Assembly: GCF_000374165.1 (NCBI RefSeq)
Contig: NZ_KB893772.1
Span: forward strand, 140,445 to 204,444
Reading direction: 5' to 3'
Source of the DNA: Parafrankia elaeagni
GTDB lineage: Bacteria; Actinomycetota; Actinomycetes; Frankiales; Frankiaceae
DNA length: 64,000 nucleotides
This document shows positions 38,186 to 47,651 of this stretch, piece by piece. The notes below the pieces were generated by a model. It did no database searches, had not been told where the DNA came from, and worked only from the letters and a program-made list of their open reading frames with translations. Positions within the stretch are counted from its first letter, which is position 1; the number at the start of each line of letters is the position of its first letter. The position numbers and the translations under genes are program-made.

Positions 38186-39675
38186 GCGAGCAGACCGATG
38201 CCGCGACCACGCCCACCCGGCCGCCCGGCGCGAACCCGTCGGCGCACCGGGCCTCGCACCCGACCGACCGGGCCGCGTATCCGCCCGGCCGGGCCGCCGA
38301 ACCGCCCCCCGTGCCACCCGCCGGGCAGCCCGCCGGGCAGCCCGCCGCGCTCCCGGGTACCGCGGGTGTCACGCCCGCGCAGCGCGGGCCCGCGGTCTCG
38401 ACATGGTCGTTCGAAACCCGCCAGATCCACGCCGGCACGCAGCCCGATCCGACGACCGGGGCGCGCGCCGTCCCGATCTACCAGAGCGCCTCGTTCGTCT
38501 TCGCCGACGCCGAGCAGGCCGCCGGCCTGTTCGCCCTGACCGAGACCGGCTTCACCTACACCCGGGTCGTGAACCCGACCCAGGACGCACTCGAACAGCG
38601 CATCGCCGACCTGGAAGGCGGCGTCGCCGCGCTCGCGACCGCCAGCGGGCAGGCCGCGCAGACCCTGGCCCTGCTCAACATCGCCTCGGCCGGCGACCAC
38701 CTCGTCTCGTCCGCCTCGCTGTACGGCGGCACCTACGCCCTGTTCCGCCACACCTTCGCCGACCTCGGCATCGAGACGACGTTCGTCGACGACCCCGACG
38801 ACCTGGACGCCTGGCGGGCGGCGGTGCGCCCGAACACCGCCGCGTTCTACGGGGAGACGATCGGCAACCCGCGCGGCAACGTCCTGGACATCGCCGGGAT
38901 CGCCGCGGTCGGCCACGACGCCGGCATCCCGCTCGTCGTCGACAACACGCTCCCCTCGCCCTACCTCACCCGCCCGCTGGAGCACGGGGCCGACATCGTC
39001 GTGCACTCGGCCACGAAGTTCATCGGCGGGCACGGGACGTCCATCGGCGGTGTGATCGTCGACGGCGGCCGGTTCGACTGGGGCAACGGCCGCTACCCCC
39101 GCTTCACCCAGCCCGACCCGTCCTACGACGGCCTGGTGTTCCTCGACGTGTTCCCGGAGACCGCGTACATCCTGCGCGCCCGCGCGCGGCTGCTGCGTGA
39201 CCTGGGCCCGGCGCTGTCGCCGATGAACGCGTTCCTGCTGCTGCAAGGCCTGGAGACACTGTCGCTACGGATGGAGCGGCACTGCGCCAATGCGCTGCGC
39301 GTCGCGACCTGGCTGCGGGGCCACGAGGAGGTCACCCGCGTCGCCTACCCCGGCCTGCCCGACAGCCCCTGGCGGGACGCCGCGGCACGGTACCTGCCAC
39401 GGGGGGCGGGCGCGGTGGTCGCCTTCGGGCTGCGCGACGGCGAGCGCCGCGGCCCGGCCTTCATCGAGGCGCTGCGCCTGCACAGCCACCTGGCGAACAT
39501 CGGGGACGTCCGCTCGCTCGCGATCCACCCCGCGTCGACGACCCACGCCCAGCTCACCGAGGCCGAACGGGCCGCCAGCGGCGTCCCCGCCGACCTGATC
39601 CGGCTCTCCGTGGGCCTCGAGGGCGTCGAGGACATCCTCACCGACCTCGACACCGCGTTCCGCGCGACCCACTGA
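38182..39675 (+). CDS. second O-acetylhomoserine sulfhydrylase-like PLP enzyme (metY paralogue)
   Basis: 497 residues from GTG 38182, overlapping the oxygenase remnant stop. The first 72 residues are a Pro/Ala-rich extension; the true start could be later. The core repeats the metY pattern: [60 protein letters not shown], and [16 protein letters not shown] with the PLP lysine. It is divergent from metY and clearly a duplicate or related copy. It may use a different sulfur donor or act on another O-acyl substrate; this is unknown. Confidence 0.9.
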
Positions 39676-40099
39676 CCCCGCCTGACGGGCCTCACCCTGC
39701 AGACTTCCTCGGCCGGACCACCACCTGAACGCAGGATGCACCGCGCGAGATCGCTGCCCCGGTATGCGGGGACAGCTCGCGCTGTGGCCACGGCCGGGCG
39801 GAACAGTGGTCCGGGTTCGTCGACGCCGGTTTCGCATTTCGCAGGACCGCGATGGATACCATCCCGCTCGGCGAGACGGCGGCCAAGGCAGATGGTGGCA
39901 GATCGCACTACGGCTGGATCACGAGGGCAGTTCCGTTCTCAGTGCTGCCCTTTAGGGCCGTACAACAACGGTCCGAGCGTGACCATAACCCGTGAGGCAT
40001 GCTGTCGACACTGCTACAGTGCGGAACGGGTGTCCGGGAGAAACGGGCGTCATCTCAGTATGCTCTGGTGGTCGGTTTCCATGTGGGAGGCGGCGGCGG
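39676..40099. other. upstream region of the helicase-PLD gene
   Basis: 424 bases in which the GC content falls and the sequence style changes. A short hairpin GCCCT-TT-AGGGC lies at 39947-39958. No supported gene: the open frames lack motifs and good starts. GGGAGG (40085-40090) is the ribosome-binding site for GTG 40100. This may mark the left edge of an acquired segment. Confidence 0.4.
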
Positions 40100-43000
40100 G
40101 TGGGGTGGCGTGAAGAGATCGTCGCAGCCCTCGGCGAATGGATTACGGCCGAGGGAGGCGCGGGAAAGCCCGCGCGCTGGCGCCGCCTTGGCAGGGCGGC
40201 CCGCACCGGCGGGCCCGGTACCTACGCGCTGGACCTACGCGGCTCCGATATCGGACCCGACCAGCTCGACGCGCTGAAGCTCGCCGGCCCTGAACCTGAC
40301 TCCCTACGAACGACCGGGTTCGCCGTTTCCGAGGTCACGCAGAACGGCTCGCTGCTCACGCTGAAGGTCGCCGAGTTCGCCGACATCAGCGACCCGTACC
40401 TCTGGATGTTGAAGCAACCGCCGACGTTCCTTGTCGAGGCTCTGCGCGACGGGCTTCAGGGGCTGGGCGAGGCGGCTCTGGCGTCCGCGCTGGCCGCCGG
40501 ATCGATCGGTGGCGAGGCTTCACCGGTGTCTGCTCCGGCGGGTTTCCACCCGGCGCAGGGGGACGCCTACCGAGCATGTCTCGGCACGGGTGTGCGGCTG
40601 GTGTGGGGACCGCCGGGCACCGGCAAGACGACCGTCCTCAGCCGTGCCATCTGTGATCTCATCAGCAGGGGTGACCGGGTGCTGCTGGTCTCCGCCACCA
40701 ACATCGCCGTGGACAACGCCTTGCTGGGCGTGGTCAGGCAGAACCGGCACGCTTCCGGCGACATCGTTCGGGTCGGACCACCGCAGCTGAAGGAGATCGC
40801 CGACGACCCCACGGTTTCTCTCCCGCTCATCGTGCGGGAACGCCTCACCGAGACCACCGGGCGCAGCAACAGAATCGAACGTGAACTGGTGGCGATACGC
40901 GACCGTGCCGTGGAACTCGCCGCGCTGGGTGCAAGGGCTGTCGGCTTCGACCCCCCGGCCTACTTCGCGGCGCTGAAGCTGCTGCGCACCCCCGGGTTCG
41001 ACGTCGCCTCCGCCAACACCCGGTCGGATGACGCGGGTTCCCTGCTGGTCGCCGCGATACAGACGCTGGTGCGGGCTGAAGAAGTTCTGGTCAAGGCTCG
41101 TCGGGGCGTCACGGCCGTGGAATCCTCGCGCCGGCAGTGGGACGAGGTCGACGAACTGCGCTTGGAGCAGTCCCAATTGCTGGACGCGGCCGGCAGGAGA
41201 GACGCCGCGGTGCTACTGAGCACCGACCGCTGTCATCGACTCCGAACCGCACTGGAGGAACTCGAGAACCAGCGCGGCATCGCCCGATGGCGCGCGAAGG
41301 ATCGCAGGGAACAACTCGTGCAGGACCTGCGTGAGGCCGAAGAGCAGGCCAGCCGAGACAAAGATGATGCCGCAAGCGCTCGCGTCACCGCGCAAACCCG
41401 CCACAGCGCTCTCGAGCAACAGGTACGCGGTCTCATCGCTCGCATCCCACAAACCCGCGAACAGATCGGCACACGCCACGCGGAACTCCGCGCGGCGCAG
41501 GCGGCCCACCAGAGCGCCGAGCACCAGGTCCGTCGCCTGCGGCGTGAGGCAGACGAACGCGAACAGGAGGCGCGGCGAGCCCGGGATGCGCACGCCCTGA
41601 CCACACATGCCGAGCGGCGGGGCTGGCCGAGCTGCCACGCCGAGATCGAACGCCTGCAGCCACAAGCTGCCACGGACGCCCGACGGCGGCCCGAACTCGA
41701 GAAGCAGTTCGAACAGGTTCAGGAGGAGCACGAGCGACTTGTCCGCAACGCCCAGAAAGAGATCATCGGCTCCGCCAGACTCGTCGCGACCACTCTCGCC
41801 AGGTTCCGGACCAACAAGGCTGTCTTCGAGGGCCCCTACGATGTCGTGCTCGTCGACGAAGCAGGAGCGGCGACACTGCCCGAGGTTCTGCTCGCCACCG
41901 CGAAGGCTGGCCGCGCCGCAGTGCTACTCGGCGACTTCATGCAGCTCGGGCCGGTCATCCCGCCTGCGCTCAAGGATCTCAAGAGGCCAGACGTCGAACG
42001 GTGGCTGCTGCCAGACATCTTCCAGCACTGCGCGATCCGTGACCCGGAGGATGCGAGACGGCATCCGGGCTGCGTGTCTTTGGTCGAACAGCATCGGTTC
42101 GGCCCGACGGTCATGCGGCTCGCCAACGAACTGGCCTACGGCGGATCGCTCCAGCACGGACGTCGGGCTCCGGCGCCACGACCGGCCGATGACCCGGAGA
42201 TCGTCCTCATCGACACCGACGGCCTGCACGAACTTGCACACGTCCACCTCACAGGCCGCAGAAAGGGATGGTGGGCAGCGGGCTCGCTGATCTCCCGCGC
42301 GCTGGTCGAGCTGCACCACGAGGGAGGTGAGGAGACAGGTGTCGTCACTCCATACGGTGTGCAGGCCGAAGCCACCCTCGAGGCCCTCCGAGATGTCGAG
42401 GTGACCGGCCGCCCGCTGGCCGAGGTCGGTACGACTCACCGCTTCCAGGGGCGGGAGTTCCCCATCGTCATCTTCGACACGGTGGAGGGCGCGGGCAGCC
42501 GCGAGCTGTGGATGGCCCGAGCTCGAATGGGAACGGACGAATGGGAACGTGAGGGCGCCCGGCTCTTCAACGTCGCAGTCACCCGAGTCCAGACTCGTCT
42601 CTACATCATCGGCAGTGAGGAACGTATTACCGAGGCGAAGCGCGGGACAGCCTTCGCGTACCTGGCCGCGATGATCGGCACGGCTGGCGTACGGCGCCTC
42701 CAGGCGAAGCAGCTGATCACCCCGCCGAGCGGAGTCCCCGCTGCCCTCGGTCAGTTCGGTTCCACCCTTGCCGACGTGCTCAGCCGGCATGTGGAGGTCA
42801 CGGACGTCGACGACGAGCATGCCTTCTTCACCACCTTCGAGGACCAGATCCGCGGCGCCCGCGCCTCGTTGTGGCTGTGGGCACCGTGGGTCGCGAAACG
42901 TATCCGCGGCATCCTTCCCCTCCTGGAGGACGCCGCACGGCGTGGAGTCCGGGTTACGGTCTTCATCCGTGACAACTCCGACCAGGTGCAGCGCACCGAA

Positions 43001-43387
43001 GTGAGTCAGGATCTCATCGCGGATCTGCGAGCCGTGGTGCACACGGTTGTTCCGATCAACGTGATGCACCAGAAGGTCGTGGTGATCGACGAACGGACCG
43101 TGATGCTCGGCAGTCTCAACGCGCTCTCGCAGAGCTGGACTCGGGAAGTGATGCTGACGATGAGTGGCGCGCACTTCGCTCGCAAACTGCTGGCGCATCT
43201 GAACGCCGAGGATTTTGCGCGGCCACCCCCGTGTGGCAGGTGCGGCGGCACAAGTATAGAAGTCAGGCGCCGCAGCAACGGCATCTGGTTCTGGCGTTGC
43301 TACGACACCGTCTGTAAGACGGACCACAAAGGCAGAAGCAACGCCTGGAACCAGAACATTCGACTGGCCAGCGCCCGTTCGCAGTGA
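40100..43387 (+). CDS. Upf1-like SF1 helicase fused to phospholipase D nuclease; Mokosh type II (MkoC)-like defence protein
   Basis: 1095 residues from GTG 40100 (GGGAGG nine bases upstream). Helicase motifs run in order: Walker A WGPPGTGKTTV (near 170), VLVDEAGAATLPEVLL (near 583), LLGDFMQLGPV, VEQHRFGPTVMRLAN, VVTPYGVQAEA, VGTTHRFQGREFPIVIFDTV and FNVAVTRVQTRLYIIG. Between the first and second sits a coiled-coil insertion of about 220 residues. The C-terminal PLD part has one HKD motif, HQKVVVIDERTVMLGSLN (near 989), and a zinc ribbon (CGRCGG...CYDTVC) follows. COG1112 helicase plus PLD in one chain is the reported plan of Mokosh type II, an anti-phage system. Codon use is less GC-biased than in neighbours, suggesting transfer. 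Assignment is by architecture only. Confidence 0.82.
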   Translation: MGWREEIVAALGEWITAEGGAGKPARWRRLGRAARTGGPGTYALDLRGSDIGPDQLDALKLAGPEPDSLRTTGFAVSEVTQNGSLLTLKVAEFADISDPYLWMLKQPPTFLVEALRDGLQGLGEAALASALAAGSIGGEASPVSAPAGFHPAQGDAYRACLGTGVRLVWGPPGTGKTTVLSRAICDLISRGDRVLLVSATNIAVDNALLGVVRQNRHASGDIVRVGPPQLKEIADDPTVSLPLIVRERLTETTGRSNRIERELVAIRDRAVELAALGARAVGFDPPAYFAALKLLRTPGFDVASANTRSDDAGSLLVAAIQTLVRAEEVLVKARRGVTAVESSRRQWDEVDELRLEQSQLLDAAGRRDAAVLLSTDRCHRLRTALEELENQRGIARWRAKDRREQLVQDLREAEEQASRDKDDAASARVTAQTRHSALEQQVRGLIARIPQTREQIGTRHAELRAAQAAHQSAEHQVRRLRREADEREQEARRARDAHALTTHAERRGWPSCHAEIERLQPQAATDARRRPELEKQFEQVQEEHERLVRNAQKEIIGSARLVATTLARFRTNKAVFEGPYDVVLVDEAGAATLPEVLLATAKAGRAAVLLGDFMQLGPVIPPALKDLKRPDVERWLLPDIFQHCAIRDPEDARRHPGCVSLVEQHRFGPTVMRLANELAYGGSLQHGRRAPAPRPADDPEIVLIDTDGLHELAHVHLTGRRKGWWAAGSLISRALVELHHEGGEETGVVTPYGVQAEATLEALRDVEVTGRPLAEVGTTHRFQGREFPIVIFDTVEGAGSRELWMARARMGTDEWEREGARLFNVAVTRVQTRLYIIGSEERITEAKRGTAFAYLAAMIGTAGVRRLQAKQLITPPSGVPAALGQFGSTLADVLSRHVEVTDVDDEHAFFTTFEDQIRGARASLWLWAPWVAKRIRGILPLLEDAARRGVRVTVFIRDNSDQVQRTEVSQDLIADLRAVVHTVVPINVMHQKVVVIDERTVMLGSLNALSQSWTREVMLTMSGAHFARKLLAHLNAEDFARPPPCGRCGGTSIEVRRRSNGIWFWRCYDTVCKTDHKGRSNAWNQNIRLASARSQ

Positions 43388-43462
43388 GCGGCCGGTTTTC
43401 CCTCCGGGATACCAGCGCTGTCGGTGACGAGGAGGACGGAACAGGGGGCCGCAGAGGCGGAC

Positions 43463-44066
43463 TCAGGCCACTGCCTCCTCGCCGACCAGGGTGGTGCGGT
43501 GCATCAGGCGGTGGGACTCGGCCGTGTAGGGCTGGGCCCGGTGCAGGATGCCGGTGTTGTCCCAGATGACCAGGTCGCCGTGGTGCCAGTGGTGCCGCAG
43601 CGAGAAGCGGGGCTGGGTCGCCCAGACGAGCAGGCGGTCGAGCAGCTCTCGGCTCTCGGCCTCCGACAGGCCGACGACCCGTTCCGCGGTGGCACCGACC
43701 AGCAGCGACCTGCGGCCATTGCCGCGGGTCCACACCAGTGGATGCTCCCGGGACGGGACCTTGTCCCACGATGCCCGCATCCTCGGCGAGGCGTCGGGGT
43801 GCGCCAGTCGTTGCGTCGCGGCAAAGCTGTGCACCACACGAAGTTCGGCGTACCGCGCCTTCTCCTCGTCGGACAGCCCTTCGTAGGCCGCGTAGAGGTT
43901 GGCGAACTCGGTATCGCCGCCCTCGGTCGCGACCTCCAGCGCGGTCAGCAGGGTCGCCTTCTGCGGGACGAGGTCGTTGGCGCCGTCGATGTGCCAGAAG
44001 AACGTGCCCGACCGGTAGGCGGCCAGCGCGCTCTGCGCCGGATCGAGAGAGATCGAGGAGACCTCG
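43463..44066 (-). pseudogene. 5'-truncated TauD/TfdA-type 2-oxoglutarate dioxygenase
   Basis: The frame is open and TauD-like from about 44066 down to 43463: SISLDPAQSALAAY, the iron motif FFWHIDGAND, PQKATLLTALEVATEGGDTE, then the distal iron His in NTGILHRAQPY and the Arg in HRLMHRTTLVG. About 95 N-terminal residues are missing; the first in-frame start (GTG 43837) would even remove H-x-D. Upstream the DNA passes directly into the truncated aldo/keto reductase on the other strand. Known family members oxidise sulfonates, phenoxyacetates and similar small acids. Confidence 0.8.
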
Positions 44067-44075
44067 ATCGCGCTG

Positions 44076-44954
44076 GTGCACCGTTATCTCGACGCGGGCG
44101 GTAACTTCCTCGACACTGCGGATGCCTACGGCAGCTCCGAGGACATCATCGGCCGAGCCCTGAAGGGGCGCCGCCACCGCGTGGTCGTCGCGACCAAGGC
44201 CGGCCTTCCCGTCGGCCGCGGGCCGCACGACAAGGGCACCGGCCGCCTTCACCTTCGCAGGACCTGCGAGAACAGCCTGCGCCGGCTGCAGACCGACTAC
44301 CTCGATCTCTACCAGATCCACTTCGACGACCCGACCACCCCGATCACCGAAACCCTCGACACCCTCGACGATCTGGTTCGCGAGGGCAAGGTCCGCTACA
44401 TCGGCGCGTCCAACTTCCAGGCCTACCGGCTCATGAAGGCACTCGCCACCAGTGACGCCCGCGGCGAGGAACGTTTCGTATCGCTGCAGGGCCAGTACAA
44501 CCTGATCGTGCGCACCCTGGAGCGTGAGCACCTGGCCCTCCTCGAGGAGGAGGGCCTGGGTCTCATCGCGTGGAGTCCGCTCGCGGCCGGCATGCTCACG
44601 GGCAAGATCTCGGCCGGAGCAAAACCGGAAGGCACCCGGCTCGGCCAGCGTGAGGTCGAACTCGACGCGCTGGTCAGGAACGACCGCGGCTTCGCCATCG
44701 CCGCCGCCGTGGTGAAAGCCGCCGCCGAACTCGGCTGCACCCCGGCGCAGCTCTCCCTCGCCTGGCAGCGCACCCGCCCGGTCACCGCCACCATCATCGG
44801 GGCCCGCACCATGGCCCAGCTCGAGGACAATCTCGCCGCCCTGACCATCGCGGTTCCCGAGGAGATCCTGGCCGAGCTGGACCGCCTCACCGGTCTCCCC
44901 GACGAGTACCCCGGCGCCTTTCTCCGGACCATGCACAGCTGGCTCCGCCGCTGA
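44076..44954 (+). CDS. aldo/keto reductase lacking its N-terminus
   Basis: Homology starts abruptly near 44058 (EETSIALVHRYLDAGGNF); GTG 44076 is the first in-frame start. The catalytic tetrad is there: Asp and Tyr in LDTADAYG, Lys in VVVATKAGLP, His in DLYQIHFDD. The C-terminal cofactor part (TATIIGARTMAQLEDNL) is intact too. About 40 N-terminal residues with the first barrel strand (usually holding a GLG motif) are absent and no ribosome-binding site precedes the GTG, so it is probably non-functional. It abuts the truncated TauD gene head to head. Confidence 0.78.
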   Translation: MHRYLDAGGNFLDTADAYGSSEDIIGRALKGRRHRVVVATKAGLPVGRGPHDKGTGRLHLRRTCENSLRRLQTDYLDLYQIHFDDPTTPITETLDTLDDLVREGKVRYIGASNFQAYRLMKALATSDARGEERFVSLQGQYNLIVRTLEREHLALLEEEGLGLIAWSPLAAGMLTGKISAGAKPEGTRLGQREVELDALVRNDRGFAIAAAVVKAAAELGCTPAQLSLAWQRTRPVTATIIGARTMAQLEDNLAALTIAVPEEILAELDRLTGLPDEYPGAFLRTMHSWLRR

Positions 44955-45001
44955 CCGGCCCTGCCGCTGACGAACTCCGCCGACGAAGCCTTCCTCGGCG
45001 G

Positions 45002-45916
45002 TCAGTCGGAGGCCGCGTCCTCAGGGGCGACGAACGGGTAGATCGCGGTGAAGTCGGCTCCCGGCCGCTGGTCGGCGAACCTCCGCCACAGGGCCGCCAC
45101 GGGGCGTCCGACCTCGTCGGGTCCGCCCGCGGCGGCGACCTCGTCGAGATAGAGCCCGACGTCCTTGGCCATCAGGCTGTTGGCGAAGCCTGCGGCGTAG
45201 CGGCCGGTCAGAACGTGGTTGGGGAACTTGTCGCTGGTCGCGGAGTTCTGCCCACTGGAGGTGTTCAGCACGTCGAGCATCGTTGTCATCGACAGACCCG
45301 CCGCCGTTCCGAAGGCGATCGCCTCGCTCGTCGCGGCGAGCGCGGTGGCGGAGAGGTAGTTGTTCGCGAGCTTCATCGCCTGGGCCAGGCCGGGCCGGTC
45401 ACCGACCTGGATACGGCGGTCGGAAAGGCCCGCCAGCACCGGCACGGCCCGGGCGCAGCTGGCCTCGTCGCCTGAGTACATCACCGTGAGAGTCCTGGCC
45501 CGGGCGCCTGCGACCCCGCCGGAGACCGGTGCGTCGACGAGGCTCATGCCGGCGGTCTCGAGGAGTGCCGCGTTGTTTCGCGCGTGGACGACGCCGATCG
45601 TCGAGGTCTCCACGACCGTCAGGGCCGTCCGCGCGACGGTGCCGACGATCTCGCCGACCACCTGTGCTGACGCGAGGCCGTCCGGAAGGCTCAGGACGAC
45701 CGTGGCACTCGCGGCGGCGACAGCGCCCACCGAGGCCGCGAAGCTGGCACCGGCCGGTGCGCGGTCAGCTCCGGCGAGGTCGTGGCAGACGACCACGTGA
45801 CCGGCCTCGACCAGGTTGCGGGCGAGGACACTGCCCATGCTGCCGAGACCGATGAAGCCGACCGCGCTGGTCACCGCCGGGTCAGCCGCTCGTGGCGGGC
45901 GCTGCTCAGACATCAC
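45002..45916 (-). CDS. NAD(P)-dependent beta-hydroxyacid dehydrogenase (HIBADH family)
   Basis: 304 residues from GTG 45916 or ATG 45913. Motifs: VGFIGLGSMGSVLARNL (cofactor), VDAPVSGGVAGARA (substrate), QAMKLANNYLSATAL with the catalytic Lys. It lies 63 bases after an SDR gene on the same strand, so the two dehydrogenases probably form an operon acting on neighbouring steps of one pathway, repressed by the TetR gene opposite. It is only distantly similar to the family member at 26769-27662. Confidence 0.9.
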   Translation of the reverse strand: MMSEQRPPRAADPAVTSAVGFIGLGSMGSVLARNLVEAGHVVVCHDLAGADRAPAGASFAASVGAVAAASATVVLSLPDGLASAQVVGEIVGTVARTALTVVETSTIGVVHARNNAALLETAGMSLVDAPVSGGVAGARARTLTVMYSGDEASCARAVPVLAGLSDRRIQVGDRPGLAQAMKLANNYLSATALAATSEAIAFGTAAGLSMTTMLDVLNTSSGQNSATSDKFPNHVLTGRYAAGFANSLMAKDVGLYLDEVAAAGGPDEVGRPVAALWRRFADQRPGADFTAIYPFVAPEDAASD

Positions 45917-45979
45917 CGTGACTCCATTCGTGCGCTGGTCGGGATGCCACGCCGGGTGCCGCCTGCGCGGCCGGGCCGG

Positions 45980-46744
45980 TCAGGTGTTGCGGCCGCCGTT
46001 CACGCCGATGATCTGGCCCGTCACGTAGCCGGCCTCGTCGGAGACGAGGAACGAGCAGGCGGCGGCGATGTCCTCCGGCCGGCCCGCGCGCCCGACCGGG
46101 GTCCGGGAGATCGCCTCGTCGATGCCGCCGGGGCCGAACCGCCCCTTGCCCTCGTTGCGACGGGTCATCGGGGTGTCGATGAAGCCCGGCGGAATGGTGT
46201 TGACGGTGATCCCGGCGGGGCCGAACTCGAGTGCCAGCGACTTGGTCAGGCCGACCATACCGGACTTGGAGGAGACGTAGTGCGCCATGTACGGCTGCCC
46301 GCTGTGCGTGCTGGACGACGAGATGTTCACGATCCGCCCCCAGCCCGCCTCGATCATGTCGGGAAGCACGAGCTGACAGCAGTGGAACGTACCGGTGAGG
46401 TTGATGGCGAGCAGCTCGTTCCACGACTCGGGCGAGATGTCGAGGAACCGGCGGAAGCCCTCCTTCCCGGCGTTGTTGACCAGAACCGTGATCGGGCCGA
46501 AGGTCTCGCGCACCCGCCGAAGGCCCGTGTCGATCTGGTCACGGGAGGCCACATCGACACCGACCGCGATCGCCGCACCGCCATCGCCGCGGATCTTCGC
46601 GGCGGCCGACTCGGCCGCGGCCGCATCGAGATCGAAAAGACCGACCGCGATGCCGTCGAGAGCGAGGCGCTGCGCGATTCCCAGCCCGATACCGGATGCC
46701 GAGCCGGTGACCACGGCCACTTTCTCCTCAGGGCTCTCGGCCAT
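45980..46744 (-). CDS. short-chain dehydrogenase/reductase
   Basis: 254 residues from ATG 46744, preceded by GAAGGG; an ATG 12 codons upstream is less well placed. The classical SDR motifs are present: VVTGSASGIGLGIAQ, LVNNAGKEG, the catalytic Ser in VNISSSSTHSG, Tyr and Lys in YVSSKSGMVGLTK, and GITVNTIPPGFIDTPM. It probably oxidises or reduces a hydroxyacyl or alcohol substrate with NAD(P). It is the first gene of an operon with the HIBADH-like gene, and has a near-consensus promoter overlapped by a dyad. Confidence 0.93.
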   Translation of the reverse strand: MAESPEEKVAVVTGSASGIGLGIAQRLALDGIAVGLFDLDAAAAESAAAKIRGDGGAAIAVGVDVASRDQIDTGLRRVRETFGPITVLVNNAGKEGFRRFLDISPESWNELLAINLTGTFHCCQLVLPDMIEAGWGRIVNISSSSTHSGQPYMAHYVSSKSGMVGLTKSLALEFGPAGITVNTIPPGFIDTPMTRRNEGKGRFGPGGIDEAISRTPVGRAGRPEDIAAACSFLVSDEAGYVTGQIIGVNGGRNT

Positions 46745-46814
46745 GGCAATCCCTTCGGGGACGGTCAACGTGATGTGCACTGCATACCGATGCGACAGTC
46801 GCGCGGAACGCCGG

Positions 46815-46844
46815 AAGTATACTGCGATGTTTACTTTTGGTCAA
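46815..46844 (-). promoter_or_regulatory. near-consensus promoter of the SDR operon with overlapping dyad
   Basis: On the minus strand TTGACC (46844-46839), 17-base spacer, TATACT (46821-46816) is close to the sigma-70/HrdB consensus. AAGTA (46815-46819) and TACTT (46832-46836) form a dyad over the -10 box and spacer, a fitting site for the divergent TetR protein. Confidence 0.65.
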
Positions 46845-46929
46845 TGCTTAGAAGAGGATTCAGGCTGCCCGCGCGCCGGTGTGCGGGCTCCGGCACGGGC
46901 GGATTCAGCCGGTGCGAGAATCGAGGACC

Positions 46930-47583
46930 ATGACGCAACCCGCGCGGGCCGGCCGACCGACCCGGACCGGGTCGGCCGAACTCGAACAACGGCTGCGCCG
47001 GGCCGCCTTCGAGGTCTTCTGCGACCGCGGCTTCGAAGCCGCCTCCATGGAGGAGATCGCCCGCGCCGCGAACATCACCAAGCGCACTCTCTACGCGAAG
47101 TATCCAGACAAGCGCGCACTGTTCACGAAGATTCTTCCCTGGGCGATGTCGTCGCTGCAATGGGATCCGCCACTCGTGGCGGCGCCCGAGGGCGACCTCC
47201 GTGGCGAGCTCATGATGATCGCCCAGGCGGCGGTCGCCCGGGCCGTGGATCCCGCGATCGCGCAGCTGATCCGGATGGCCATGAGCGAGGCGCGCCGCTT
47301 CCCCGAGTTCGCGCGGGCGGCTCACTCGATGGCCTGGTCGCCGCGGCTGCGTTCGGTCGTCGAACTCCTCGATCGGCACGCGCGGGCCGGCACCATCGTC
47401 GTGGATGACCCAGAGCTCGCCGCCGAGCAGTTCCTCGCGATGGTCGCGGGTTTTCCGTCCATCCTCGCCGTGTTCGACCTGCGGCGCGGCACCGATGTCG
47501 AGCAGCGTCACATCGAGCACGCGGTCGAGCTGTTCCTCTCCGGCGTCGAGCCGCGGCCTGAGCGGGCGCCAGGCAGGGACTGA
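46930..47583 (+). CDS. TetR-family transcriptional regulator
   Basis: 217 residues from ATG 46930 (GAGGA just upstream). The TetR HTH is clear: RLRRAAFEVFCDRGFEAASM, then EEIARAANITKRTLYAKYPD and KRALF (about residues 17-62). The C-terminal ligand domain looks like the AefR-type group (MSEARRFPEFARA). It is divergent from the SDR operon and probably represses it, releasing on a pathway compound. Confidence 0.92.
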   Translation: MTQPARAGRPTRTGSAELEQRLRRAAFEVFCDRGFEAASMEEIARAANITKRTLYAKYPDKRALFTKILPWAMSSLQWDPPLVAAPEGDLRGELMMIAQAAVARAVDPAIAQLIRMAMSEARRFPEFARAAHSMAWSPRLRSVVELLDRHARAGTIVVDDPELAAEQFLAMVAGFPSILAVFDLRRGTDVEQRHIEHAVELFLSGVEPRPERAPGRD

Positions 47584-47651
47584 CGGACTGGAGAACGCTG
47601 ACAGGCTGGAGAACCTGGTTCTCTCCGGGGCGACCACTGGTCAGGCCCGGC

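Noticed and set aside
39992-40100. GTG 39992 as the start of the helicase-PLD protein
   Set aside because: The extra 36 residues are Cys/Arg-rich and not domain-like, and the GGGAGG site fits GTG 40100.
39736-40113. Open frames upstream of the helicase-PLD gene as an antitoxin or partner gene
   Set aside because: No conserved motif on either strand and poor starts; frames end or overlap without coupling to the helicase start.
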